Below, one piece after another: positions 51,801 to 58,373 of a stretch of DNA of 64,000 nucleotides. The notes under the pieces are model-generated. The model had not been told where the DNA came from and made no database searches. It worked only from the letters and a program-made list of their open reading frames with translations. The number at the start of each line of letters is the position of its first letter. Positions within the stretch are counted from its first letter, which is position 1. Both the position numbers and the translations under genes were made by a program. Source of the stretch: Phoronis australis (taxonomy: Eukaryota; Phoronida; Phoronidae); contig NMRA01000085.1 of NCBI GenBank assembly GCA_002633005.1, positions 612,619 to 676,618 of the forward strand. Direction: 5' to 3'.

Positions 51801-54800
51801 CTAATTGGAGTGTGGAAGAAAAAAATTGTCTTCATTTTCTGCTAGTGACTCCTGCGTCATAAGCAGTGACCCCGCCAACTTTTTAGGAAAGCTCCGACAA
51901 TCTTTTTTTCTATTGCCGCACAAAATTTTCAACGTGCGTCTTGTCAACTCAAACACACTGAACCCGTTTCCGTTGCTGGGTTTGAAATATTTTTAATGCG
52001 TCAGGCACGTTCGGTTTTAGGACCCCCGGCCGCCAGAGTCATTGAAAACGCATTTTGTGGATGTGTTGTCCGTGGAATCAATTCTTGAATTTATTAGCAT
52101 TGGCCTGAGTGAATGCTAAACAACAGAACCTGTTTTCACGGTGTTTTTGTGATTTTGTTAGCCCACAAATTGACAATTCACACCGGATAACAATAGTTAT
52201 TGGCTTGAAATGATCAAGGTCAGTGACTACTTGTTAAATACGATTAAAATACTCTGCCATTAACCTCTAATGGGCCCAGGTCCGCTAGCAAACTTTTGGA
52301 TCAGTAGCGTGAAAATTATAGTGTGGGGACCGGCGACAGCCCTGGCCTCCATATATCGGGTTGATCACTATGAATAAACTTTTGAATATTTTATGTTTCA
52401 TCTTTATTTTCTTGCTATTAGATCTTTTTTTTTTAATAAAGAGAGGGCATCCTATGAAAAATCGCCCCGGCCATCACCAAACCTCTGCATTCTATTCATG
52501 TTTGTAGGCCTACAGTACTGCTTTCGACAGTGACAGCTGAGGTCGAAGTCGATTCTGCCTGGGAGGGGCTGATCTCAGAACACCTGTTCTCGCAGACTAA
52601 TGTCAATCGCCTCGTTGCTCGTTGACATGAGTAAAACGCACCACCTTTGTAGATTTGGGGAGGGATTTTTAGAAAAAAATTAAATACTACATCCCCTCGA
52701 GTAAAATCATACCTGAGCCAACTATACTTTTGGTCTTGCACTGTATCATAATTGTGACTGGACATGGATTTTCTAAAGACTAGAATAATTTGTTGTACAT
52801 ATTCTGCTTTGCGAAATAACACATCCGTGATGAAATGCGCATGGCTCAAGTTAATGACCATGTTATTTTTTTCAGTTGTCAGAAAACTGAAGTTCGCTCA
52901 TGTCTTATAAATTGATGCCGCAGTGTTTTAAGATTGACTTTTTTCATATTAAAATGTGAGATCAGCTTGTCCTTTCTTATTTGACATTGGTCATAAAATC
53001 AGGCATAATGTCTTAGACGAATAATGAACACAATTTGCTGAATATGCCTATGTTAAGTTTATTACTAACGGAAATTTTCCGCAACGAGTATCCGGATGCA
53101 CGGGAAAGAGACTGCTGCTCTTGAGGGGAGAATTGTTGGCCTATTCTTGAGAAAGAATATTAGTGCATGAGAACGCCCGTGGAGGATTGCGGTGGAGCTT
53201 TCTTGGCATAGAAAAGGACGGCAAATGCAAATCCGCCTCCTGAAATATAGGGTTTTATGGTTTAACACTAGTTTATTGCCGGCGTGATAACCTGCGCCTT
53301 CTGTCAAAAGCCGATTAGGTGACGTACGTACTGTAATAAAATGAGTCCCGTCATTGTTGCTCATAAAGGCCGCGAGATTAGAAATTTCTACACCTGAGAT
53401 AGCTGACAGGCTCTTGGTATTAGTCTAGTTCCAAGTAGAGACTACAAGACGACTATGGTCTTTTCTGGCCCAAGATTGGTCACAAAAATGCCTTCGTTCA
53501 GTCTTTCTAACCACTAGTGCAAGGGTATTGTGAAGAGACGCAGTAACCTATAGCAACGAAGACTGACCCTCCCAACAAGGGTGCAGATTGGACTGTCATC
53601 GTAGCAATTGTCTTTCTTCTTTAATTTAATACTTTGATTTGTAACGACAATGCTTGTTTACGATCACTCTCCACGTAGCCTGCGCTCTGGTATTAGTTCG
53701 TACCGGTATAATAATGCGCCGCACTCATACAATACTCATCCTACAGACTGTATGTACACTTGTCTTCGTGTTGTACTATTTGTAGGATACTTATGATTAT
53801 TCATTATGTATAGAATGATTTGTTCTTGACACTAGCACGCAGTTTACAGACATTTTAAGAAAAGTGACACTTGGAGCCGTGACCATGACGGTAAAATGCC
53901 TTATTCTGTTTCATTCTTTGGACGAAATGCAGCCGCAAGGTTTAAAGTTGCTTACGTTGCTTTAACAGTGCTCACGTACCTTTATGGGAGTTTCTTGTAT
54001 TTTACAGGACCGCAAAAAGACTGGTTTCTAACACAACTTCGAAGCGATACTGAATTTCTGGTTGGACTTGGTGTGCTAGATTATAGCTTGTTAGTTGGAC
54101 GACAAGATCTTGTAGACGGCGATGTGGAGCAAAATTTTGGGGAAGTAGTTCTGAGGACTAAAAGGTAACGTTTTAACGGTACCTTGTTGTCGTTTTCTGA
54201 CTTGTGACATACCTTCCCAGATCCCATCGCACCCTACACTTTTCGCACAAGAGTCTCGTCTTCTCTGATTCAGATCACCGAGGATAGGCTTTCTATTTTT
54301 CATTTTCTGTTTCTTTCCAAGGACACCGTAAACACATCTGTACGGTATTGTTGAAAACGTGATCAAACTTACTTGGCGCATTAGAGAAACGTCACCGTTA
54401 TCAAACTTGAAAACAAAGGATAATTGATTTTTCCACAACCGCGGACTTTCATAGATTTCCATCATTTCAGTTCAAACACTTTTAATGCACTTTGCAAAAG
54501 TGGAAGGGACAGGGTGCCCTCCCGACCGTCACTCATGGTATTGTAAAAAAACGGCCACGGCATAGTGGTTTTAGGGCGTTTGTCGCCAGAACATCGAGGA
54601 TGGTCCCCTCGTGGTGCGTTCTTGGTCCGCCTTTTGCTTAGTCTACTTTCATTTTTGTGCGGCATTCTTGGAACTTTCGCAATCCATACAGCCACTCAAA
54701 TTATAGTTTACAGGATGCAGTGGATAAAATTGACAGTCACCAAAATGTCCCTCTGCAGTTTTGGATCATCTCACCAATTGTTACACACCCTTTCCCAGTC

Positions 54801-57800
54801 CTATGTGAGGTACTTAACCGTATAGGTGGCGCTGGGACAGCCGTTAAAGTCCTTCTTGCAAACTGCCCATGTGGTTCCAGTATCCGAAAATACTTACTAC
54901 ATAAATTCTTATTTTCGACACCCTTTCTTTATATTCTTTTCGCCTTTCTTGCCAAAAGCGATTTTTTAACAGTATTTGACCCTTCTCTCTGAGCGTATGA
55001 TTACCGGTTGTCATCGGTTATTTCCGTACCCACATTTCCGGCTCATCAGTTCAGGAACTTNNNNNNNNNNNNNNNNNNNNNNNNNNNNNNNNNNNNNNNN
55101 NNNNNNNNNNNNNNNNNNNNNNNNNNNNNNNNNNNNNNNNNNNNNNNNNNNNNNNNNNNNNNNNNNNNNNNNNNNNNNNNNNNNNNNNNNNNNNNNNNNN
55201 NNNNNNNNNNNNNNNNNNNNNNNNNNNNNNNNNNNNNNNNNNNNNNNNNNNNNNNNNNNNNNNNNNNNNNNNNNNNNNNNNNNNNNNNNNNNNNNNNNNN
55301 NNNNNNNNNNNNNNNNNNNNNNNNNNNNNNNNNNNNNNNNNNNNNNNNNNNNNNNNNNNNNNNNNNNNNNNNNNNNNNNNNNNNNNNNNNNNNNNNNNNN
55401 NNNNNNNNNNNNNNNNNNNNNNNNNNNNNNNNNNNNNNNNNNNNNNNNNNNNNNNNNNNNNNNNNNNNNNNNNNNNNNNNNNNNNNNNNNNNNNNNNNNN
55501 NNNNNNNNNNNNNNNNNNNNNNNNNNNNNNNNNNNNNTCCAGTCGCACTGACGGCGTTTTCTCGGCCTGGGTTCCTGAATGAATTGTACTTCCGGGTTCG
55601 CGGCAAGTTCAAAATGCCGGTGTTTCTTCGGGTGCGAATCGTGAGTGGCGCGTTCATTTAAACTGTTTTCGAGTACGGATCGTGTATTAATTATGGGGTA
55701 GGTACTTCTTGGATCCTTATAACATCTTTTAACCATGTAATAAGGGTTAACAACGCGTGAGAGAAGGACTTTAAGCACCGTGTAGAATAGTTAGCCGGCC
55801 ACTTACTTAGGGGCTCGCCAGATTTTTGATTCTCCGATGGATCAATGTTTAATGGATGGGCAAAGAATCTACTGAAAAAAATAAGTCAAGGATCTCCCCC
55901 AAACGTTCTTAATACGCCACGAAGTGATTTCTGGTCAATTCTATACTAAGAGAGTGTAAAAAATAGATTTATTTCAGTTCCTAAATGTACGCGCGCAGTT
56001 CAAATTTACCAATAGGCTTGCACAACATTGAAAAGTTGTGGACCTCCTCGCTTTCGGGAGTGAAATTTGAAGTCACCTTTGACCCGTGCCTTCAGTCTGA
56101 CTGAAGGCGCTTCCGGTAATCTGGGGTCGCATTTGACGACCTGGTGTGCGTTCAGTAACGTTGAGACCTACGCTAAGACCTACGCTTGGACCTACGCTAG
56201 GACCTACTCTAGGACCTACGCTAGGATCTACCTAAAATCTAGTCAAAGTCACGTGTTCTCATTTGAAATACACGGCAATATCTCACGTAATATCGCGAAG
56301 TCTTCCTCAGTTTTGAGCTAGGTCTTGGGGAGACAGGTGTTCACCATATCTGACGCTGCATGGGGCCTTCAGTTTATGCTCAAATCGGTGGACACCGGCT
56401 GCTGGCTTCGAATTGACAGGCAACTAGTTACTTCAGTAGTTATCGATGTGAGTTCCTCGAGGTCGATGATGAGACCTCGAGGAGGAGGACATCGCGGCAA
56501 AGTCCAAAAATCCTCTTTTTCTCGTGTCTGTGGCAGTAATCAGAAATTTTTGGCGTTTTTAACAACATGAAACTATTTTAAGAAGAGCCATTACGGGCGT
56601 GAATGGGAGAAAAGCTCTAGCTCAGAGTCGAACCTGGAACATCCACTTTTCGTAGTCTAACCTCTGCTGGCCGCGAAGCTAAATCTCGCTCGATGAATGG
56701 CAAACTACTTTAAGCGTTTTTAATTGGTAAAGCCATCGGCCTCGAATTCAGCGAATTTTTAGCACGCACCGGTCAGAATTGGAGATGTGTAATATGACTA
56801 CAAAAGCACCTCGGATTTTGTTGTTTTATAGCTCGAATCAAAGCTAATGACTTCAAATCGTTTATCTCGTCTAGCGTTATTCCAAACATGTGCTTTTCGG
56901 CGGTAAGACCATAAAGTCGTTTTAATCTTTGGATTGCAGTCATTATCGTCAGCAGAAAATGGAAATCTAACTAAAATAGTTTCAAGTTTTGTGTACTGTA
57001 GCAGTAGTCTTTTTACTTAAGTGTTGCTCGTTTAAAAGTGCAAATGTATTTCTTGGCGTATTTATTGTTAATACTATGACTTTGCTTTCGTTGTATTTTC
57101 ATAACATTCAATGTCATTGCAACCTGTTACTAAATATTATTAGCTTGAACATTTATCGATTTTTACATCAGTCTATACATGTTTTCGCCTTCTGGCCTGA
57201 ATGTGTACAATTGTAATTGCGTGGTCTCGAATTCAAATAAACATTTTAAAAAATAAAAAGTGTACTTATCCATATGTGGGGTACAGGAGTGTTGAAAAGT
57301 CAGGTGCATATGTTGGACGTCTGATCAAAAGGCACCATACTTAACAAATCTTGATGATTTGAACAGCATCACTGATTTTTACATTATCTGAGCAGCGGCC
57401 GTGCTTTGCGACAATAACTGTAGCGTAACCGACCATGTGATACTATGTCATTTGTTGTTTCAGATCGCTGGGAGGCGCCAGTGCCAAGCCCAAACACGAG
57501 ATGACACTACCCCCAGTGTCCGACGACGTGACGTCACCATCGGAACATCTGGGTGACAACCCGAGTAGCGCGAACGAACAAAACATGTCAGAAAGTGCAC
57601 AGTCTGATGTTAACGATAATCACGAAATGTCAATGTCTTTCATTGTTGTCGATAACGTGTGCGACAGCCAGAACAGGAGGCTTCTACCAAGGTCTAAGAA
57701 CCCTTTACACGTCATTGACGGGCTGCACGAGCGCTATTACGTGGGCATTATCGATTTTTTCACCCTGTTCGAGTGTCGCCAAGCCGTTGGCAAGGTGCTG

Positions 57801-57896
57801 AAAACCATCAAATATTTCAACAGCAATCATAGCACCCAGACACCTGTCAAGTATGGCGAGAGATTTCTGAATTTCTTTACGGAGCACACTTCATGA
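15824..57896 (+). CDS. PIP5KL1: PIP5KL1-like phosphatidylinositol-phosphate kinase family protein
   Basis: Ten coding exons: 15824-15853, 16612-16788, 18066-18131, 20150-20364, 22462-22530, 23237-23327, 26038-26133, 33139-33208, 54008-54164, 57464-57896. Together they give 1404 nt and 467 aa with every phase matching. Family marks in order are the G-loop equivalent (SNSKSSADFF), the lysine strand (YFLKTE), NPHSLIVKIIGLYSV, YDLKGC (DLKGS in active kinases), LGPQKDWFL, VLDYSLLVG (catalytic loop), QNRRLLP, YYVGIIDFF (IID, the DFG equivalent) and the terminal YGERFLNFFTEHT. QNRRLLP and the overall order favour PIP5KL1 over PIP5K1 or PIP4K2. PIP5KL1 is described as a scaffold with little intrinsic kinase activity, and the glycine-poor G-loop here agrees. 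The start ATG lies 8 nt into its exon, so a non-coding 5' exon must exist upstream. Confidence 0.93.
16506..16552. repeat. Short palindromic element (GAGAACCAG family)
   Basis: AATTTGAGAACCAGACTTAC is followed by its inverse AAACTGGTTCTCAAAAT. A related palindrome lies at 50034-50100. Confidence 0.7.
16612..16788 (+). CDS. PIP5KL1: PIP5KL1-like exon 2
   Basis: TTGTTGTAG|GAG to CAT|GTAAGT, 59 codons, phase 0-0. It encodes a basic stretch (RRESMWTRLKRKWKYYG) and then an HRRYELLNCI helix, as in the N-terminal part of PIP5KL1. The basic patch could contact acidic lipid (inference). Confidence 0.9.
16901..17142. mobile_element. MITE with GGRGCCYGTTCC termini
   Basis: The left end GGAGCCCGTTCCAACAAAAC matches the inverse of the right end (GTTTCTTGGAACAGGCCCC). 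TGACTT and AAGTCA continue the inverted match inward. At 242 bp it has no ORF. Confidence 0.75.
17215..17480 (+). repeat. Copy of the ~500-bp interspersed family (3' half)
   Basis: GGAACTTAAAACCAATTGCT, TTTTGGAAAACAGT, AAAGCATAGCGTTCGGAAGT and CATTTCTGAGATACCATGTT match the same blocks at 21900-22115, 24900-25150 and 29400-29640. Confidence 0.75.
18066..18131 (+). CDS. PIP5KL1: PIP5KL1-like exon 3
   Basis: TTTTTTCAG|GAT to AAG|GTGAGA, 22 codons, phase 0-0. It encodes an acidic linker (DSLFDVDTAAEDEVV). Confidence 0.75.
19165..19600 (-). repeat. Inverted copy of the ~500-bp interspersed family
   Basis: On the minus strand the order is CAGCAAAAGTAAATATTTTC, GTAGAATTTGATTTTTGAC, a GGTCACGTGACC stretch, then CAGTTCCTAATAGCATTTTG and GGGATACTATGCTCCAAAG, collinear with the plus-strand copies. 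Confidence 0.7.
20150..20364 (+). CDS. PIP5KL1: PIP5KL1-like exon 4 (kinase N-lobe)
   Basis: It encodes ILKAIESG, KFTFTSHASSIFASLRHAVG (the counterpart of the family's ApxxFrxLR region) and YMQYLSNSKSSADFF (G-loop equivalent), then donor TC|GTAAGT, phase 2. I chose the acceptor TATGCCAAG|ATA because it is the one that joins exon 3 in phase 0. The frame stays open back to 20048, so an earlier start with an extra exon is possible. Confidence 0.85.
21650..22115 (+). repeat. Copy of the ~500-bp interspersed family
   Basis: It has the same ordered blocks as 29135-29640 (GTCAGTAAAAGTAGAGAGCC, GATTTTGATTTTTGAC, AAAAACTGTTCCTAACAATG, CATAGTGTCTGGAAGTGTCC). A 16-bp triplication is embedded at 21749-21796. 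Confidence 0.8.
21749..21796 (+). repeat. 16-bp unit, three perfect tandem copies
   Basis: ATATTAATTAGGTCAC is repeated three times without change. Confidence 0.97.
22462..22530 (+). CDS. PIP5KL1: PIP5KL1-like exon 5 (lysine strand)
   Basis: TGTGTTTCAG|A to CTTAG|GTAATC, phase 2-2. NDKSYFLKTETLHYVNVFKS includes the lysine that corresponds to the ATP-contacting lysine (IKT) of lipid kinases. Confidence 0.9.
23237..23327 (+). CDS. PIP5KL1: PIP5KL1-like exon 6
   Basis: AACTTTCAG|G to ACG|GTAAGC, phase 2-0. DYLRHFIANPHSLIVKIIGL matches the family's YYxHLxxNPxTLLxKFyGLY strand. Confidence 0.93.
24539..24663 (+). repeat. 25-bp minisatellite, five copies
   Basis: Unit AACGCAATGTGATACAGTGT plus AGAGC is repeated five times. 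Only the last copy differs, by one base. The repetitive minus-strand ORFs here (ALHCITLRCSTLY and similar) are products of the repeat. Confidence 0.98.
24730..25150 (+). repeat. Copy of the ~500-bp interspersed family
   Basis: TACATTTTCTGAAAGTAGCA, GTGACGATGCCGTTATAG, AATTTCGAAAACGCTGTTGC and TCCAATGTGCCCTTTCTAAA are collinear with 29135-29640. Confidence 0.75.
26038..26133 (+). CDS. PIP5KL1: PIP5KL1-like exon 7 (DLKG motif)
   Basis: CATTGCAG|CTC to AAG|GTACGT, 32 codons, phase 0-0. FFVMQSIFFPDNRIKQRYDL leads to KGC. The DLKGS motif of active kinases reads DLKGC here. Confidence 0.95.
28001..28074 (-). repeat. tRNA-derived SINE head with intact D, anticodon and T arms
   Basis: On the minus strand the D arm GCTC..GAGC (28063-28048), anticodon stem TCTGC..GCAGA with loop ACGGTTA (28046-28030) and T arm CTGGG..CCCAG (28024-28008) all pair. 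The acceptor strands (TAAACAG and TCGAGGG) do not pair, and position 33 is C. It is therefore a tRNA pseudogene or SINE head. Confidence 0.7.
29135..29640 (+). repeat. Best-preserved copy of the ~500-bp interspersed family
   Basis: It runs from GGTGTCAGACTGTGTG through GTAAAAGTATACATTTTCTG, GTAGAATTTGATGATTGAC, CTCAAAAATGCTGTTACAAT and CAGTGTTTGGAAGTTTCACG to TTTGGAATTTTTCC. It has no ORF of note. Confidence 0.8.
30915..31049. mobile_element. MITE with ACAGGGTGTCC termini
   Basis: The ends ACAGGGTGTCCTAAAAAT and ATTTTTCGGACACCCTGT are inverted copies with one mismatch. It is 135 bp and non-coding. Such termini recall mariner-like MITEs (inference). Confidence 0.75.
33139..33208 (+). CDS. PIP5KL1: PIP5KL1-like exon 8
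   Basis: TTTCACTAG|CCA to TTGG|GTAAGT, phase 0-1. PPKENQSFAVLKDENFKTEM contains the family's (F/V)LKDxxF segment. The following intron is 20.8 kb and holds profilin. Confidence 0.88.
35870..37230 (+). repeat. Higher-order satellite-like tandem array
   Basis: The marker CTAGTGGCCATTTTTACTG recurs at about 36009, 36441, 36824 and 37214, giving periods of about 432, 383 and 390 bp. Between these, weaker forms (CAAGTGGCAG, CCTAGAGGCAA, CCTAGTGGTAG) recur every 130-150 bp. Each is followed by CTGTATCTYCTAAA..AGGATCTTTACTAAATTTA-like or GTTTACCTCTGTATCTTCAA-like blocks. The basic unit is therefore about 145 bp, organised as a trimer. The third trimer has lost about 45 bp. Confidence 0.85.
39964..40230 (+). 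repeat. Imperfect ~63-bp tandem repeat with frame-preserving length changes
   Basis: Units begin at 39964, 40030, 40093, 40159 and 40219, so spacings are 66, 63, 66 and 60, all multiples of three. One frame (39936-40307) is open throughout and reads RDSLxxxGHxxNVLISANNM with variation. The frame has no upstream ATG (the first in-frame ATG is about 40078). Coding status is unproven. Confidence 0.75.
40903..41000 (-). CDS. Profilin last exon
   Basis: CTGTTCACAG|CT, phase 1, runs to TAA at 40905-40903. Encodes VVIGHTAEGCQQGNVNKGVG and the terminal helix. Confidence 0.95.
40903..42472 (-). CDS. Profilin
   Basis: Three exons on the minus strand: 42472-42344 (43 codons), 41769-41577 and 41000-40903. 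They sum to 420 nt and 139 aa, usual for animal profilins. All introns are GT-AG (donors GTGAGT, acceptors TTTTTTCAG and TGTTCACAG). Family marks are MSWDSYIDNLIAQ at the N-terminus (poly-proline site tryptophan and tyrosine), CIIGLDGSQWTTAGH, VKYQYLREEDMKTVLAKKK (actin/phosphoinositide face), VVIGHTAEG and the C-terminal helix GVIADYLESLGM. Profilin binds actin monomers, proline-rich partners and PI(4,5)P2 in the cytoplasm. An acceptor (TTTGCAG) 15 nt before the ATG shows an upstream non-coding exon. The gene is antisense inside intron 8 of the PIP5KL1-like gene. Confidence 0.95.
41577..41769 (-). CDS. Profilin middle exon
   Basis: TTTTTTCAG|GCT to TCTG|GTGAGT, phase 0-1. Contains LKLSATEASNIAKAFKSKDF, VKYQYLREED and KKKDYGALTCQASKS. 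Confidence 0.95.
42344..42472 (-). CDS. Profilin exon with start codon
   Basis: ATG at 42472-42470 and donor AAT|GTGAGT at 42343, phase 0. Contains MSWDSYIDNL and IIGLDGSQWT. The 5' leader GCCAGGCTCTACACA starts at 42487 after a CTTTGCAG acceptor. Confidence 0.95.
47412..47577. repeat. Foldback element with ~70-bp arms
   Basis: CTCCTCATTCTCAAGGTACA..CCAGCATG (to 47484) is inverted as CATGCTGG..TGTACCTTTCAGAATGAGGAG (from 47503), around an 18-nt spacer. Weaker pairing extends outward through GACATGT and the CACGACTTTATTTT stretch. Confidence 0.85.
49057..49092 (+). repeat. 18-bp tandem duplication
   Basis: CTATATTTACCCCCTGAC is repeated once with a single change. Confidence 0.9.
50034..50100. 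repeat. Palindromic element (GAGAACCAG family)
   Basis: GATTTAGAGAACCAGGCAG and CTAGTTCTCTAAATC are inverted. The left arm resembles 16506-16552. Confidence 0.65.
50680..50749 (-). other. Candidate non-coding exon (minus strand), possibly profilin 5' UTR
   Basis: CTTTCTTTTTGTAG|GTC to TTAG|GTGAGT on the minus strand gives a well-bounded 70-nt exon. Joined to the candidate upstream exon, a short frame terminates after VNSGPVH, so it is not coding from that ATG. Linkage to profilin 8 kb downstream is inference. Confidence 0.35.
50923..51205 (-). other. Candidate first exon on the minus strand, possibly profilin
   Basis: Its end is a consensus donor (TACTTTTG|GTGAGTATGG). On the minus strand a TATAAAT box at 51237-51231 would place transcription start near 51205. 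A YY1-like AAGATGGCCG motif lies at 50949. The start coordinate is an estimate from the TATA box. Confidence 0.3.
51231..51237 (-). promoter_or_regulatory. TATA box candidate (TATAAAT on the minus strand)
   Basis: ATTTATA on the plus strand reads TATAAAT on the minus strand, about 310 nt upstream of a consensus donor. The same bases, with CCAAT at 51188-51192, could serve the plus-strand ORF at 51406. Confidence 0.3.
51406..51723 (+). CDS. Putative intronless small membrane protein
   Basis: ATG at 51406 opens a 105-residue frame. It has a hydrophobic N-terminal half (LLSLCSAAWM, then GLAIFLFLSI and IGIFFINMG, about residues 13-47, probably one or two membrane segments). The C-terminal half is polar (DGDDPETIGRILQG). 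A CCAAT motif (51188) and TATA-like sequence (51231) lie upstream, and AATAAA follows at 51795-51800, 72 nt after the stop. I recognise no family. An equally long antisense frame covers the same bases, so chance is a real alternative. Confidence 0.25.
   Translation: MSHVFSGKGPNGVLLSLCSAAWMTNGLAIFLFLSIRMFIGIFFINMGYACNHSDNARIAGAVKQYGPDGDDPETIGRILQGSPVKQLSRENHCMPASGWGSRFSE
51795..51800 (+). promoter_or_regulatory. Polyadenylation signal AATAAA
   Basis: Canonical hexamer 72 nt after the stop of the small ORF at 51406-51723. Confidence 0.35.
54008..54164 (+). CDS. PIP5KL1: PIP5KL1-like exon 9 (catalytic loop)
   Basis: TATTTTACAG|GA to AAAAG|GTAACG, phase 1-2. LGPQKDWFLTQLRSDTEFL is followed by VLDYSLLVG, the counterpart of the MDYSLL catalytic loop, with its aspartate kept. 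Confidence 0.95.
56165..56236 (+). repeat. 12-bp tandem repeat, six copies
   Basis: Unit GACCTACGCTAG with single-base variants and a degenerate last copy. As it is a multiple of three it reads TYAR-like in one frame, with no sign of coding. Confidence 0.95.
56618..56692 (-). repeat. Weak tRNA-like SINE head
   Basis: On the minus strand TTAGCTTCGCGGCCAGCAGA (A-box-like) is followed by CCAGGTTCGACTC (B box). Stems are poor. Confidence 0.4.
57464..57896 (+). CDS. PIP5KL1: PIP5KL1-like exon 10 (C-terminal)
   Basis: TTGTTGTTTCAG|A, phase 2, runs to TGA at 57894-57896. It encodes a low-complexity Ser/Asn/Asp insert, then NRRLLPRSKNPLHVIDG, YYVGIIDFFTLFE and the family ending KYGERFLNFFTEHTS. In my alignment the paired basic residues of the type I activation loop fall on Gln-Ala here. 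Confidence 0.94.
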
Positions 57897-58313
57897 TACT
57901 AGTGCCAGTTGAAATCGAGGCTGTGCTGATAGATGGAAAGAGGGTCGTTTTGATGGGGCAGCCATTAATTGGCCATAATTAAAAAAAATGATAGCGGGGG
58001 TCATGATAGAGCCATCGCCAGTTGACAACCGCACCAATCATTTACTCGTTCTTTGAGTCGTGCTACAACGAAGAGCATGCGGTCCAAATGCGTTTTTTAC
58101 AATAATTTATTTTTGGTGAAGTGCTTCAGACGTTAAAGCTGTGCCTGAGCCTCACTTGGCACATATCTAGACAGACGCATGCCCTTTGACCTCAACATAG
58201 GCACGCGCTTTGACTTCGACGTAGTTTTACATCTTGCGACTGAACCGAACTTGATTTTTCAGTAATTAAAGTGCTTTCAACTCGGCCTTTCATCACTAAA
58301 ACCAACGTTTGAT

Positions 58314-58373
58314 TTAGGCCACGCTTATCCCAGTGAGATTGGTCTAGGCCACACCTACCCCAGTGAGACTGAT
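58314..58373 (+). repeat. 30-bp tandem duplication
   Basis: TTAGGCCACGCTTATCCCAG and CTAGGCCACACCTACCCCAG begin two adjacent 30-bp units with about five differences. Confidence 0.9.

Larger units (their letters stand above)
33209..54007. other. Intron 8 of the PIP5KL1-like gene, host of profilin
   Basis: The 20.8 kb intron separates the VLKD exon from the catalytic-loop exon. It contains a satellite-like array (35870-37230), an in-frame tandem repeat (39964-40230), the antisense profilin gene (40903-42472), a foldback (47412-47577) and a promoter-like cluster (50.7-51.3 kb) with a small ORF. I see nothing coding in 33.2-35.8, 37.3-39.9, 42.6-50.6 or 52-54 kb. Confidence 0.8.
54165..57463. 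other. Intron 9 of the PIP5KL1-like gene, with a 477-base gap
   Basis: N run 55061-55537. It also holds a 12-bp repeat (56165-56236) and a weak tRNA-like module (56618-56692). No exon is needed here, since exons 9 and 10 join in phase. Confidence 0.8.

Noticed and set aside
54976..55778. Long ORFs on both strands across 55.0-55.8 kb
   Set aside because: They run through the 477-base N gap. The flanking residues show no family pattern.
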